In this document: positions 1 through 15,581 of the stretch, in pieces | Numbering within the stretch: the first letter of the stretch is position 1 | Layout: each line of letters starts with the position of its first letter | Source of the DNA: Apostichopus japonicus | Taxonomy: Eukaryota > Echinodermata > Holothuroidea > Aspidochirotida > Stichopodidae | Assembly (NCBI RefSeq): GCF_037975245.1 | Contig: NC_092574.1 | Span: forward strand, 3,133,001 to 3,197,000 | DNA length: 64,000 nt | Direction of reading: 5' to 3' | Position numbers and translations under genes: made by a program | Notes under the pieces: generated by a model | Seen by the model: the letters and a program-made list of their open reading frames with translations, nothing else | Told to the model about the DNA's origin: nothing | Databases searched by the model: none

Positions 1-2816
1 CGGCAATGCACATTCGATTAATCGGTACCACACATTCGATTGATCGGTACCGCACATTCGATTGTTCGGTACCGCACATTCGATTTATCGGAACCGCACA
101 TTCGATTGATCGGTACCGCACATTCGATTGATCGGTACCGCACATTCGATTTATCGGCAACGCACATTCGATTGATCGGTACCGCACATTCGATTGATCG
201 ATACCGCACATTCGATTGATCCTCACCGCACATTCGATTGATCGGCAACGCACATTCGATTAATCGGTACCGCACATTCGATTGATCGGTACCGCACATT
301 CGATTGATCGGCACCGCACATTCGATTGATCGATAAGGCACATTCGATTGATCGGTACCGCACATTCGATTTATCGGCAACGCACATTCGATTGATCGGT
401 ACCGCACATTCGATTGATCGATAACTCACATTCTGTTTATCGGTACCGCACATTCGATTTATCGGCACCGCACATTCCATTTATCGGTACCGCACATACG
501 ATTTATCGGTACCGCACATTCGATTTATCGGAACCGCACATTCGATTGATCGGTACCGCACATTCGATTGATCGGTACCGCACATTCGATTGATCGGTAC
601 CGCACATTCGATTTATCGGCACCGCACATTCCATTTATCGGTACCGCACATACGATTTATCGGTACCGCACATTCGATTTATCGGAACCGCACATTCGAT
701 TGATCGGTACCGCACATTCGATTGATCGGTACCGCACATTCGATTGATCGGTACCGCACATTCCATTTATCGGCAACGCACATTCGATTTATAGGTACCG
801 CACATTCGATTGATCGGTACCGCACATTCGATTGATCGATACCGCACATTCTATTTATCGGTACCACACATTCGATTGATCCTCACCGCAAATTCGCTTT
901 ATCGGCACCGCACATTCGATTGATCGTTACCGCACATTCGATTCATCGGTACCGCACATTCGATTTATCGGCAACGCACATTCGATTAATCGGTACCGCA
1001 CATTCGATTGATCGGTACCGCACATTCGATTGATCGGCACCGCACATTCGATTTATCGGTACCGTACATTCGATTGATCGGTACCGCACATTCGATTTAT
1101 CGGTACCACACATTCGATTGTTCATTACCGCACAATCGATTTATCGGTTCCGCACTTTCGATATATCAGTACCGCACATTCGATTTATCGGTACCGCACA
1201 TTCGATTGATCGGTACCGCACAATCGATTGATCGGCACCGCACATTCGATTGATCGGTACCGCACATTAGATTTATCGGCAACGCACATTCGATTGATCG
1301 GTACCGCACATTCGATTGATCGGTACCGCACATTAAATTGATCGATACCGCACATTCTGTTTATCGGTACCGCACATTCGATTTATCGGTACCGCACATT
1401 CGATTGACCGGTACCGCACATTCGATTTATCGGTATGGCACATTCGATTTATCGGTACCGCACATTCGATTGATCGGTACCGCACATTCGATTGATCGGT
1501 ACCGCACATTCGATTTATCGGCAACGCACATTCGATTTATAGGTACCACACATTCGATTGATCGATAAGGCACATTCGATTTATCGGTACCACACATACG
1601 ATTTATCGGAACCGCACATTCGATTGATCGGAACCGCACATTCGATTGATCGGTACCGCACATTCTATTGATCGGTACCGCACATTCCATTTATCGGCAA
1701 CGCACATTCGATTCATAGGTACCGCACATTCGATTTATCGGTACCGCACATTCGATTGATCGGTACCGCACATTCTATTTATCGGTACCACAAATTCGAT
1801 TGATCCTCACCGCAAATTCGCTTTATCGGCACCGCACATTCGATTGATCGGTACCGCACATTCGATTCATCGGTACCGCACATTCGATTTATCGGCAACG
1901 CACATTCGATTAATCGGTACCGCACATTCGATTGATCGGTACCGCACATTCGATTGATCGGCACCGCACATTCGATTGATCGGTACCGCATATTCGATTG
2001 ATCGGTACCGCACATTCGATTTATCGGTTCCGCACTTTCGATTTATCGGTTCCGCACATTCGATTGATCGATAAGGCACATTCGATTGATCGGTACCGCA
2101 CATTCGATTGTTCGGTACCGCACAATCGATTGATCGGTACCGCACATTCGATTGATCGGTACCGCACATTCTATTTATCGGCAACGAACATTCGATTGAT
2201 CGGTACCGCACATTCGATTGATCGATATATCACATTCTGTTTATCGGTACCGGACTTTCTATTTATCGGCACCGCACATTCCATTTATCGGTACCGCACA
2301 TACGATTTATCGGTACCGCACATTCGATTTATCGGAACCGCACATTCGATTGATCGGTACCGCACATTCGATTGATCGGTACCGCACATTCGATTGATCG
2401 GCACCGCACATTCGATTGATCGGTACCGCACATTCGATTGATCCTCACCGCACATTCGATTTATCGGTACCGCATATTCGATTGATCGTTACCGCACATT
2501 CGATTGATCGGTACCGCACATTTGATTGATCGGCACCGCACATTCGATTGAACGGCACCGCACATTCGATTTATCGGTACCGCACATTCCATTTATCGGT
2601 ACCGCACATACGATTTATCGGTACCGCACATTCGATTTATCGGAACCGCACATTCGATTGATCGGTACCGCACATTCGATTGATCGGTACCGCACATTCG
2701 ATTTATCGGCAACGCACATTCGATTGATCGGTACCGCACATTCGATTGATCGGTACCGCACATTCCATTTATCGGTACCGCACATTCTATTTATCGGTAC
2801 CACACATTCGATTGAT

Positions 2817-3480
2817 CCTCACCGCAAATTCGATTTATCGGCACCGCACATTCGATTGATCGGTACCGCACATTCGATTGATCGGCACCGCACATTCGAT
2901 TGATCGGTACCGCACATTCGATTGATCGTTACCGCACATTCGATTAATCGGTACCGCACATTCGATTTATCGGCAACGCACATTCGATTGATCGTTACCG
3001 CACATTCGATTGATCGATACCGCACATTCGATTGATCGGCAACGCACATTCTATTAATCGGTACCGCACATTAGATTTATCGGCAACGCACATTCGATTA
3101 ATCGGTACCGCACATTCGATTGATCGGTACCGCACCATCGATTGTTCGGTACCGCACAATCGAATTATCGGCAACGCACATTCGATTGATCGGTACCGCA
3201 CATTCGATTGATCGATGCCGCACATTCTGTTAATCGGTACCGCACATTCGATTTATCGGTACCGCACATTCCATTTATCGGTACCGCACATACGATTTAT
3301 CGGTACCGAACATTCGATTTATCGGTACCGCACATTCCATTTATCGGTACCGCACATTCGATTGATCGATACCGCACATTCGATTGATCCGTACCGCTCA
3401 TTCGATTTATCGGCAACGCACATTCGATTGATCGGTACCGCACATTCGATTGATCGACACCTCACATTCTGTTGATCGGT
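2817..3480 (+). repeat. Dispersed HOR block, copy 1 (partner 7,459-8,122)
   Basis: The order of variants matches the partner at an offset of 4,642 bp (211 units), starting from the CCTCACCGCAAATTCGATTT unit. It includes the unusual GATGCCGCAC unit and GCACCATCGATTGTT. Some substitutions differ (for example TTATCGGTACCGAAC here, TTATTGGTACCGAAC in the partner), so this copy pair is older than the perfect duplications. Confidence 0.85.
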
Positions 3481-6102
3481 ACCGCACATACGATTAATCG
3501 GTACCGCACATTCGATTTATCGGTACAGCACATTCGATTGATCGGTCCCACACATTCGATTGATCGGCACCGCACATTCGATTTTTCGGCAACGCACATT
3601 CGATTAATCGGTACCGCACATTCGATTGATCGGTACCGCACATTCGATTGATCGGCACCACACATTCGATTGATCGGTACCCCACATTCGATTGATCGGT
3701 ACCGCACATTCGATTTATCGGTATCACACATTCGATTTATCGGTACCACACATTCGATTGATCGGTACCGCACATTCGATTGTTCGGTACCGCACAATCG
3801 ATTTATCGGTTCCGCACTTTCGATTGATCGTTACCGCACATTCGATTTATCGATAAGGGACATTCGATTGATCGGTACCGCACATTCGATTGTTCGGTAC
3901 CGCACAATCGATTGATCGGTACCGCACATTCGATTGATCGGTACCGCACATTCTATTCATCGGCAACGCACATTCGATTGATCGGTACCGCACATTCGAT
4001 TGATCGGTACCGCACATTCGATTGATCGGTACCGCACATTCGATTGATCGGTACCGCACATTCGATTGATCGATACCGCACAATCGATTTATCGGCACCG
4101 CACATTTAATTTATCGGTACCGCACATTCGATTGATCGGTACCGCACATTCTATTTATTGGTACCGCACATTCGATTGATCGATACCGCAAATTCGATTG
4201 ATCGATAAGGCACATTCGATTGATCTGTACCGCACATTCGATTGATCGTCACCGCACATTCGATTGATCGGCAACGCATATTCGATTGATCGGTACCGCA
4301 CATTCGATTGATCGGTACCGCACATTCGATTGATCGGCACTGCACATTGGATTGAGCTGTACCGCACATTCGATTGATCGGTACCACACATTCGATTTAT
4401 CGGCAACGCACATTCGATTGATCGGTTCCGCACATTCGATTGATCGATACCTCACACTCTGTTTATCGGTACCGTACATTCGATTGATCGGCACCGCACA
4501 TTCCATTTATCGGTACCGCACATACGATTTATCGGTACCGCACATTCGATATATCGGAACCGCACATTCGATTGATCGGTACCGCACATTCGATTGATCG
4601 GTACCGCACATTCGATTGATCGGTACCGCACATTCTATTTATCGGTACCACACATTCGATTGATCCTCACCGCAAATTCGCTTTATCGGCACCGCACATT
4701 CGATTGATCGTTATCGCACATTCGATTGATCGGTACCGCACATTCGATTTATCGGCAACGCACATTCGATTCATCGGTACCGCACATTCGATTGATCGGT
4801 ACCGCACATTCGATTGATCGGCACCGCACATTCGATTGATCGGTACCGTACATTCGATTGATCGGTACCGCACATTCGATCTATCGGCAACGCACATTCG
4901 ATTTATCGGTACCGCACATTCGATTGATCGGTACCGCACATTCGATTGATCGTCATCGCACATTCGATTGATCGTCACCGCACATTCGATTGATCGGTAC
5001 CGCACATTCGATTGATCGATACCGCACATTCTATTTATTGGTACCGCACATTTGATTGATCGATACCGCACATTCGATTGATCGATAAGGCACATTCGAT
5101 TGATCGGTACCGCACATTCGATTTATCGTCACCGCACATTCGATTGATCGGCAACACACATTCGATTAATCGGTACCGCACATTTGATTGATCGGTACCG
5201 CACATTCGATTAATCGGCACCGCACATTCGATTTATCGGTAACGCACATTCGATTGATCGGTACCGCACATTCGATTGATCGGTACCGCACATTCGATTT
5301 ATCGGTAACGCACATTCGATTGATCGGTACCGCACATTCGATTGATCGATACCTCACATTCTGTTTATCGATACCGCACAATCGATTTATCGGCACCGCA
5401 CATTCCATTTATCGGTACCGCACATACGATTTATCGGTACCGCACATTAGATTTATCGGAACCGCACATTCGATTGATCGGTACCGCACATTCGATTGAT
5501 CGGTACCGCACATTCGATTGATCGGTACCGCACATTCGATTTATCGGCAAAGCACATTCGATTTATAGGTACCGCACATTCGATTGATCGGTACCGCACA
5601 TTCGATTTATCGGTACCGCACATTCTATTTATCGGTACCACACATTCGATTGATCCTCACCGCAAATTCGCTTTATCGGCACCGCACATTCGATTGATCG
5701 TTACCGCACATTCGATTCATCGGTACCGCACATTCGATTTATCGGCAACGCACATTCGATTAATCGGTACCACACATTCGATTGATCGATACCGCACATT
5801 CGATTGATCGGCACCGCACATTCGATTGATCGGTACCGTACATTCGATTGATCGGTACCGCACATTCGATTTATCGGTACCACGCATTCGATTGATCGGT
5901 ACCGCACGTTCGATTGATCGGTACGGCACATTCGATTGTTCAGTACCGCACAATCGATTTATCGGTTCCGCACTTTCGATTTATCGGTACAGCACATTCG
6001 ATTTATCGGTACCGCACATTCGATTGATCGGTACCGCATATTCGATTGTTCGGTACCGCACAATCGATTGATCGGCCCCGCCTATTCGATTGATCGGTAA
6101 GG

Positions 6103-7032
6103 CACATTAGATTTATCGGCAACGCACATTCGATTAATAGGTACCGCACATTCGATTTATAGGTACCGCACATTCGATTGATCGGTACCGCACATTCGAT
6201 TTATCGGCAACGCACATTCGATTTATAGGTACCACACATTCGATTGATCGATAAGGCACATTCGATTTATCCGTACCGCACATACGATTTATCGGTACCG
6301 CACATTCGATTGATCGGAACCGCACATTCGATTGATCGGTACCGCACATTCGATTGATCGGTACCGCACATTCCATTTATCGGCAACGCACATTCGATTA
6401 ATAGGTACCGCACATTCGATTGATCGGTACCGCACATTCGATTGATCGGTACCGCACATTCTATTTATCGGTACCACAAATTCGATTGATCCTCACCGCA
6501 AATTCGCTTTATCGGCACCGCACATTCGAATGATCGGTACCGCACATTCGATTGATCGGTACCGCACATTAGATTTATCGGCAACGCACATTCGATTAAT
6601 AGGTACCGCACATTCGATTTATAGGTACCGCACATTCGATTGATCGGTACCGCACATTCGATTTATCGGCAACGCACATTCGATTTATAGGTACCACACA
6701 TTCGATTGATCGATAAGGCACATTCGATTTATCCGTACCGCACATACGATTTATCGGTACCGCACATTCGATTGATCGGAACCGCACATTCGATTGATCG
6801 GTACCGCACATTCGATTGATCGGTACCGCACATTCCATTTATCGGCAACGCACATTCGATTAATAGGTACCGCACATTCGATTGATCGGTACCGCACATT
6901 CGATTGATCGGTACCGCACATTCTATTTATCGGTACCACAAATTCGATTGATCCTCACCGCAAATTCGCTTTATCGGCACCGCACATTCGAATGATCGGT
7001 ACCGCACATTCGATTGATCGGTACCGCACATT
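6103..7032 (+). repeat. Perfect tandem duplication, 462-bp unit (21 monomers)
   Basis: Bases 6,103-6,570 and 6,565-7,032 read the same at an offset of 462 when compared line by line. Rare variants are shared, such as TTATCCGTACC, ACAAATTCGATTGATCC and ATTCGAATGATCGG. No difference was found by eye. The copies diverge outside these limits (GGTAAGGCAC before the first copy against GGTACCGCAC before the second). This is a recent event, or an assembly duplication. Confidence 0.92.
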
Positions 7033-7458
7033 CGATTTATCGGCAATGCACATTCGATTAATCGGTACCGCACATTCGATTGATCGGTACCGCACATTCG
7101 ATTGATCGGCACCGCACATTCGATTGATCGGTACCGCACATTCGATTGATCGGTACCGCACATTCGATTTATCGGTACCACACATTCGATTTATCGGTAC
7201 CGCACATTCGATTGATCGGTACCGCACATTCGATTGTTCGGTACCGCACAATCGATTTATCGGTTCCGCACTTTCGATTTATCGGTACCGCACATTCGAT
7301 TGATCGATATATCACATTCTGTTTATCGGTACCGCACTTTCTATTTATCGGCACCGCACATTCGATTGATCGGTACCGCACATTCGATTGATCGGTACCG
7401 CACATTCGATTTATCGGTACCGCACATTCTATTTAGCGGTACCACACATTCGATTGAT

Positions 7459-8122
7459 CCTCACCGCAAATTCGATTTATCGGCACCGCACATTCGATTG
7501 ATCGGTACCGCACATTCGATTGATCGGCACCGCACATTCGATTGATCGGTACCGCACATTCGATTGATCGTTACCGCACATTCGATTAATCGGTACCGCA
7601 CATTCGATTTATCGGCAACGCACATTCGATTGATCGTTACCGCACATTCGATTGATCGGTACCGCACATTCGATTGATCGGCAACGCACATTCGATTAAT
7701 CGGTACCGCACATTAGATTTATCGGCAACGCACATTCGATTAATCGTTACCGCACATTCGATTGATCGGTACCGCACCATCGATTGTTCGGTACCGCACA
7801 ATCGAATTATCGGCAACACACATTCGATTGATCGGTACCGCACATTCGATTGATCGATGCCGCACATTCTGTTAATCGGTACCGCACATTCGATTTATCG
7901 GTACCGCACATTCCATTTATCGGTACCGCACATACGATTTATTGGTACCGAACATTCGATTTATCGGTACCGCACATTCCATTTATCGGTACCGCACATT
8001 CGATTGATCGATACCGCACATTCGATTGATCCGTACCGCACATTCGATTTATCGGCAACGCACATTCGATTGATCGGTACCGCACATTCGATTGATCGAC
8101 ACCTCACATTCTGTTGATCGGT
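7459..8122 (+). repeat. Dispersed HOR block, copy 2 (partner 2,817-3,480)
   Basis: Same variant order as the partner 4,642 bp upstream, with scattered single-base differences. A further partial relative lies at about 9,131-9,560 (offset 1,518 bp, 69 units, from this copy). Confidence 0.85.
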
Positions 8123-11100
8123 ACCGCACATACGATTTATCGGTACCGCACATTCGATTTATCGGTACCGCACATTCGATTGATCGGTACCGCACATTCG
8201 ATTGATCGGTACCGCACATTCGATTTATCGGCAACGCACATTCGATTAATCGGTACCGCACATTCGATTGATCGGTACCGCACATTCGATTGATCGGCAC
8301 CGCACATTCGATTGATCGGTACCGCACATTCGATTGATCGGTACCGCACATTCGATTTATCGGTACCACACATTCGATTTATCGGTACCGCACATTCGAT
8401 TGATCGGTACCGCACATTCGATTTTTCGGTACCGCACAATCGATTTATCGGTTCCGCACTTTCGATTGATCGGTACCGCACATTCGATTGATCGATGAGG
8501 CACATTCGATTGATCGGCACCGCACATTCGATTATTCGGTACCGCACAATCGATTGATCGGTACCGCACATTCGATTGATCGGTACCGCACATTCTATTT
8601 ATCGGCAACGCACATTCGATTGATCGGTACCGCACATTCGATTGATCGATATATCACATTCTGTTTATCGGTACCGCACTTTCTATTTATCGGCAACGCA
8701 CATTCGATTGATCGGTACCGCACATTCGATTGATCGATATATCACATTCTGTTTATCGGTACCGCACTTTCTATTTATCGGCACCGCACACTACATTTAT
8801 CGGTACCGCACATACGATTGATCGGTACCGCACATTCGATTTATCGGAACCGCACATTCGATTTATCGGTACCGCATATTCGATTGATCGGTACCGCACA
8901 TTCGATTGATCGGTACCGCACATTTGATTGTTCGGCACCGCACATTCGATTGAACGGCACCGCACATTCCATTTATCAGTACCGCACATACGATTTATCG
9001 GTACCGCACATTCGATTTATCGGAACCGCACATTCGATTGATCGGTACCGCACATTCGATTGATCGGTACCGCACATTCGATTTATCGGCAACGCACATT
9101 CTATTTAGCGGTACCACACATTCGATTGATCCTCACCGCAAATTCGATTTATCGGCACCGCACATTCGATTGATCGGTACCGCACATTCGATTGATCGGC
9201 AACGCACATTCGATTAATCGGTACCGCACATTAGATTTATCGGCAACGCACATTCGATTAATCGGTACCGCACATTCGATTGATCGGTACCGCACCATCG
9301 ATTGTTCGGTACCGCACAATCGAATTATCGGCAACGCACATTCGATTGATCGGTACCGCACATTCGATTGATCGATGCCGCACATTCTGTTAATCGGTAC
9401 CGCACATTCGATTTATCGGTACCGCACATTCCATTTATCGGTACCGCACATACGATTTATCGGTACCGAACATTCGATTCATCGGTACCGCACATTCCAT
9501 TTATCGGTACCGCACATTCGATTGATCGATACCGCACATTCGATTGATCGGTACCGCACATTCGATTGTTCGGTACCGCACAATCGATTTATCGGATCCG
9601 CACTTTCGATTGATCGGTACCGCACATTCGATTGATCGATAAGGCACATTCGATTGATCGGTACCGCACATTCGATTATTCGGTACCGCACAATCGATTG
9701 ATCGGTACCGCACATTCGATTGATCGGTACCGCACATTCTATTTATCGGCAACGCACATTCGATTGATCGGTACCGCACATTCGATTGATCGATATATCA
9801 CATTCTGTTTATCGGTACCGCACTTTCTATTTATCGGCACCGCACATTCCATTTATCGGTACCGCACATACGATTTATCGGTACCGCACATTCGATTTAT
9901 CGGAACCGCACATTCGATTGATCGGTACCGCACAATGGATTGATCGGTACCGCACATTCGATTGATCGGCACCGAACATTCGATTGATCGGTACCGAACA
10001 TTCGATTGATCCTCACCGCACATTCGATTTATCGGTACCGCATATTCGATTGATCGGTACCGCACATTCGATTGATCGGTACCGCACATTTGATTGATCG
10101 GCACCGCACATTCGATTGAACGGCACCGCACATTCCATTTATCGGTACCGCACATACGATTTATCGGTACCGCACATTCGATTTATCGGAACCGCACATT
10201 CGATTGATCGGTACCGCACATTCGATTGATCGGTACCGCACATTCGATTTATCGGCAACGCACATTCGATTGATCGGTACCGCACATTCGATTGATCGGT
10301 ACCGCACATTCGATTTATCGGTACCGCACATTCGATTGATCGGTACCGCACATTCGATTGATCGGTACCGCACATTCGATTGATCGGCACCGCACATTCG
10401 ATTGATCGGTACCGAACATTCGATTGATCCTCACCGCACATTCGATTTATCGGTACCGCATATTCGATTGATCGGTACCGCACCATCGATTGTTCGGTAC
10501 CGCACATTCGAATTATCGGCAACGCACATTCGATTGATCGGTACCGCACATTCGATTGATCGATGCCGCACATTCTGTTAATCGGTACCGCACATTCGAT
10601 TTATCGGTACCGCACATTCCATTTATCGGTACCGCACATTCGATTGTTCGGTACCGCACATTCGATTGATCCGTACCGCACATTCGATTTATCGGCAACG
10701 CACATTCGATTGATCGGTACCGCACATTCGATTGATCGACAATTCACATTCTGTTGATCGGTACCGCACATACGATTTATCGGTACCGCACATTCGATTT
10801 ATCGGTACCGCACATTCGATTGATCGGTACCGCACATTCGATTTATCGGCAACGCACATTCGATTTATCGGTACCGCATATTCGATTGATCGGTACCGCA
10901 CATTCGATTGATCGTCATCGCACATTCGATTGATCGTCATCGCACATTCGATTGATCGGTACCGCACATTCGATTGATCGATACCGCACATTCGATTTAT
11001 CGGCACCGCACATTTAATTTATCGGTACCACACATTCGATTGATCGGTACCGCACATTCTATTTATTGGTACCGCACATTCGATTGATCGATACCGCACA

Positions 11101-13337
11101 TTCGATTGATCGATAAGGCACATTCGATTGATCGGTACCGCACATTCGATTGATCGTCACCGCACATTCGATTGATCGGTACCGCACATTCGATTGATCG
11201 GTACCGCACATTCGATAGATCGGCACCGCACATTCGATTGAGCTGTACAGCACATTCGATTGATCGGTACCGCACATTCGATTTATCGGCAACGCACATT
11301 CGATTGATCGGTACCGCACATTCGATTGATCGATACCTCACACTCTGTTTATCGGTAATGCACATTCGATTGATCGGCACCGCACATTCCATTTATCGGT
11401 ACCGCACATATGATTTATCGGTACCGCACATTCGATTGATCGGAACCGCACATTCGATTGATCGGTACCGCACATTCGATTGATCGGTACCGCACATTCG
11501 ATTGATCGGTACCGCACATTCGATTTATCGGCAACGCACATTCGATTTATAGGTACCGCACATTCGATTGATCGGTACCGCACATTCGATTGATCGGTAC
11601 CGCACATTCTATTTATCGGTACCACACATTCGATTGATCCTCACCGCAAATTCGCTTTATCGGCACCGCACATTCGATTGATCGTTACCGCACATTCGAT
11701 TCATCGGCACCGCACATTCGAATTATCGGCAACGCACATTCGATTAATCGGTACCGCACATTCGATTGATCGGTACCGCACATTCGATTGATCGGTACCG
11801 TACATTCGATTGATCGGTACCGCACATTAGATTTATCGGTACCGCACATTCGATTGATCGATACCGCACTTTCGATTGTTCGGTACCGCACATTCGAATT
11901 ATCGGTACCGCACATTCGATTGATCGGTACCGCACATTCGATTTATCGGTACCGCACATTCGATTTATCGGTACCGCACATTCGATTGATTGGTACCGCA
12001 CATTCGATTGATCGGTACCGCACATTCGATTTATCGGCAACGCACATTCGATTTATAGGTACCGCACATTCGATTGATCGATAAGGCACATTCGATTTAT
12101 CGGTACCGCACATACGATTTATCGGTACCGCACATTCGATTGATCGGAACCGCACATTCGATTGATCGGTACCGCACATTCGATTGATCGGTACCGCACA
12201 TTCCATTTATCGGTACCACAAATTCGATTGATCCTCACCGCAAATTCGCTTTATCGGTACCGCACATTCGATTGATCGGCAACGCACATTCGATTAATCG
12301 GTACCGCACATTCGATTGATCGGTACCGCACATTCGATTGATCGGCACCGCACATTCGATTGATCGGTACCGCACATTCGATTGATCGGTACCGCACATT
12401 CGATTTATCGGTACCACACATTCGATTTATCGGTACCGCACATTCGATTGATCGGTACCGCACATTCGATTGTACGGTATCGCACAATCTATTTATCGGT
12501 TCCGCACTTTCGATTTATCGGCACCGCACATTCGATTGATCGATAAGGCACATTCGATTGATCGGTACCGCACATTCGATTGTTCGGTACCGCACAATCG
12601 ATTGATCGGTATCGCACATTCGATTGATCGGTACCGCACATTCTATTTATCGGCAACGCACATTCGATTGATCGGTACCGCACATTCGATTGATCGATAC
12701 CTCACATTCTGTTTATCGGTACCGCACTTTCTATTTATCGGCACCGCACATTCCATTTATCGGTACCGCACATACGATTTATCGGTACCGCACATTCGAT
12801 TTATCGGAACCGCACATTCGATTGATCGGTACCGCACATTCGATTGATCGGTACCGCACATTCGATTGATCGGCACCGCACATTCGATTGATCGGTACCG
12901 CACATTCGATTGATCCTCACCGCACATTCGATTTATCGGTACCGCACATTCGATTGATCGGTACCGCACATTCGATTGATCGGTACCGCACATTCGATTG
13001 ATCGGCACCGCACATTCGATTGAACGGCACCGCACATTCCATTTATCGGTACCGCACATACGATTTATCGGTACCGCACATTCGATTTATCGGAACCGCA
13101 CATTCCATTAATCGGTACCGCACATTCGATTGATCGGTACCGCACATTCGATTGATCGATACCGCACATTCTGTTTATCGGTACCGCACATTCGATTTAT
13201 CGGTACCGCACATTCCATTTATCGGTACCGCACATACGATTTATCGGTACCGCACATTCGATTTATCGGTACCGCACATTCCATTTATCGGTACCGCACA
13301 TTCGTTTGATCGGTACCGCACATTCGATTGATCTTTA

Positions 13338-14712
13338 CCGAACATTCGATTGATCGATACCTCACATTCTGTTTATCGATACCGCACATTCGATTTATCG
13401 GCACCGCACATTCCATTTATCGGTACCACACATACGATTTATCGGTACCGCACATTCGATTTATCGGTACCGCACATTCGATTGATCGGTACCGCACATT
13501 CGATTGATCGGTACCGCACATTCGATTTATCGGCAACGCACATTAGATTTATCGGTACCGCACATTCGATTGATCGGTACCGCACATTCGATTGATCGTC
13601 ACCGCACATTCGATTTATCGGTACCGCACATTCTATTTATCGGTACCACACATTCGATTGATCCTCACCGCAAATTCGATTTATCGGTACCGCACATTCG
13701 ATTGATCGGTACCGCACATTCGATTGATCGGCACCGCACATTCGATTGATCGGTACCGCACATTCGATTGATCGTTACCGCACATTCGATTAATCGGTAC
13801 CGCACATTCGATTTATCGGCAACGCACATTCGATTGATCGTTACCGCACATTCGATTGATCGGTACCGCACATTCGATTGATCGGCAACCCACATTCGAT
13901 TAATCGGTACCGCACATTCGATTTATCGGCAACGCACATTCGATTAATCGGTACCGCACATTCGATTGATCGGTACCGCACCATCGATTGTTCGGTACCG
14001 CACATTCGAATTATCGGCAACGCACATTCGATTGATCGGTACCGCACATTCGATTGATCGATACCGCACATTCTGTTTATCGGTACCGCACATTCGAATT
14101 ATCGGCAACGCACATTCGATTGATCGGTACCGCACATTCGATTGATCGGTACCGCACATTCGATTGATCGGCAACCCACATTCGATTAATCGGTACCGCA
14201 CATTCGATTTATCGGCAACGCACATTCGATTAATCGGTACCGCACATTCGATTGATCGGTACCGCACCATCGATTGTTCGGTACCGCACATTCGAATTAT
14301 CGGCAACGCACATTCGATTGATCGGTACCGCACATTCGATTGATCGATACCGCACATTCTGTTTATCGGTACCGCACATTCGATTTATCGGTACCGCACA
14401 TTCCATTTATCGGTACCGCACATACGATTTATCGGTACCGCACATTCGATTTATCGGTACCGCACATTCCATTTATCGGTACCGCACATTCGATTGATCG
14501 GTACCGCACATTCGATTGATCGGTACCGCACATTCGATTTATCGGCAACGCACATTCGATTGATCGGTACCGCACATTCGATTGATCGATACCTCACATT
14601 CTGTTTATCGGTACCGCACATTCGATTTATCGGCACCGCACATTCCATTTATCGGTACCACACATACGATTTATCGGTACCGCACATTCGATTTATCGGT
14701 ACCGCACATTCG
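13338..14712 (+). repeat. HOR block of about 1.37 kb, copy 1 (partner 15,582-16,956)
   Basis: Matches the partner at an offset of 2,244 bp (102 units). It begins at the rare CCGAACATTCGATTGATCG and runs through CGATACCTCACATTCTG, the GCACCATCG units and two 11-unit sub-repeats. Small differences include ATTCGAATTAT here against ATTCAAATTAT in the partner. Confidence 0.85.
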
Positions 14713-14828
14713 ATTAATCGTCACCGCACATTCGATTGATCGGCAACGCACATTCGATTGATCGGTACCGCACATTCGATTGATCGGCACCGCACATTCG
14801 ATTGATCGGTACCGCACATTCGATTGAT
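14345..14828 (+). repeat. 11-unit (242-bp) sub-repeat, two tandem copies
   Basis: The landmark half-unit ATTCTGTTTAT, carried by a CGATAC unit, recurs after exactly 242 bp (unit starts 14,345 and 14,587). It is followed by the same order of half-units: CGATTTAT, CCATTTAT, ATACGATTTAT, CGATTTAT. The second copy diverges after about six units. The same 242-bp spacing appears at 15,355/15,597, 16,589/16,831, 19,867/20,109 and 20,923/21,165, so this is a recurring building block. Confidence 0.75.
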
Positions 14829-15581
14829 CCTCACCGCACATTCGATTTATCGGTACCGCACATTCGATTGATCGGTACCGCACATTCGATTGATCGGTAC
14901 CGCACATTCGATTGATCGGCAAAGCACATTCGATTGAACGGCACCGCACATTCCATTTATCGGTACCGCACATACGATTTATCGGTACCGCACATTCGAT
15001 TTATCGGAACCGCACATTCCATTAATCGGTACCGCACATTCGATTGATCGGTACCGCACATTCGATTGATCGTTACCGCACATTCGATTAATCGGTACCG
15101 CACATTCGATTTAACGGCAACGCACATTCGATTGATCGTTACCGCACATTCGATTGATCGGTACCGCACATTCGATTGATCGGCAACCCACATTCGATTA
15201 ATCGGTACCGCACATTAGATTTATCGGCAACGCACATTCGATTAATCGGTACCGCACATTCGATTGATCGGTACCGCACCATCGATTGTTCGGTACCGCA
15301 CATTCGAATTATCGGCAACGCACATTCGATTGATCGGTACCGCACATTCGATTGATCGATACCGCACATTCTGTTTATCGGTACCGCACATTCGATTTAT
15401 CGGTACCGCACATTCCATTTATCGGTACCGCACATACGATTTATCGGTACCGCACATTCGATTTATCGGTACCGCACATTCCATTTATCGGTACCGCACA
15501 TTCGTTTGATCGGTACCGCACATTCGATTGATCGGTACCGCACATTCGATTTATCGGCAACGCACATTCGATTGATCGGTA

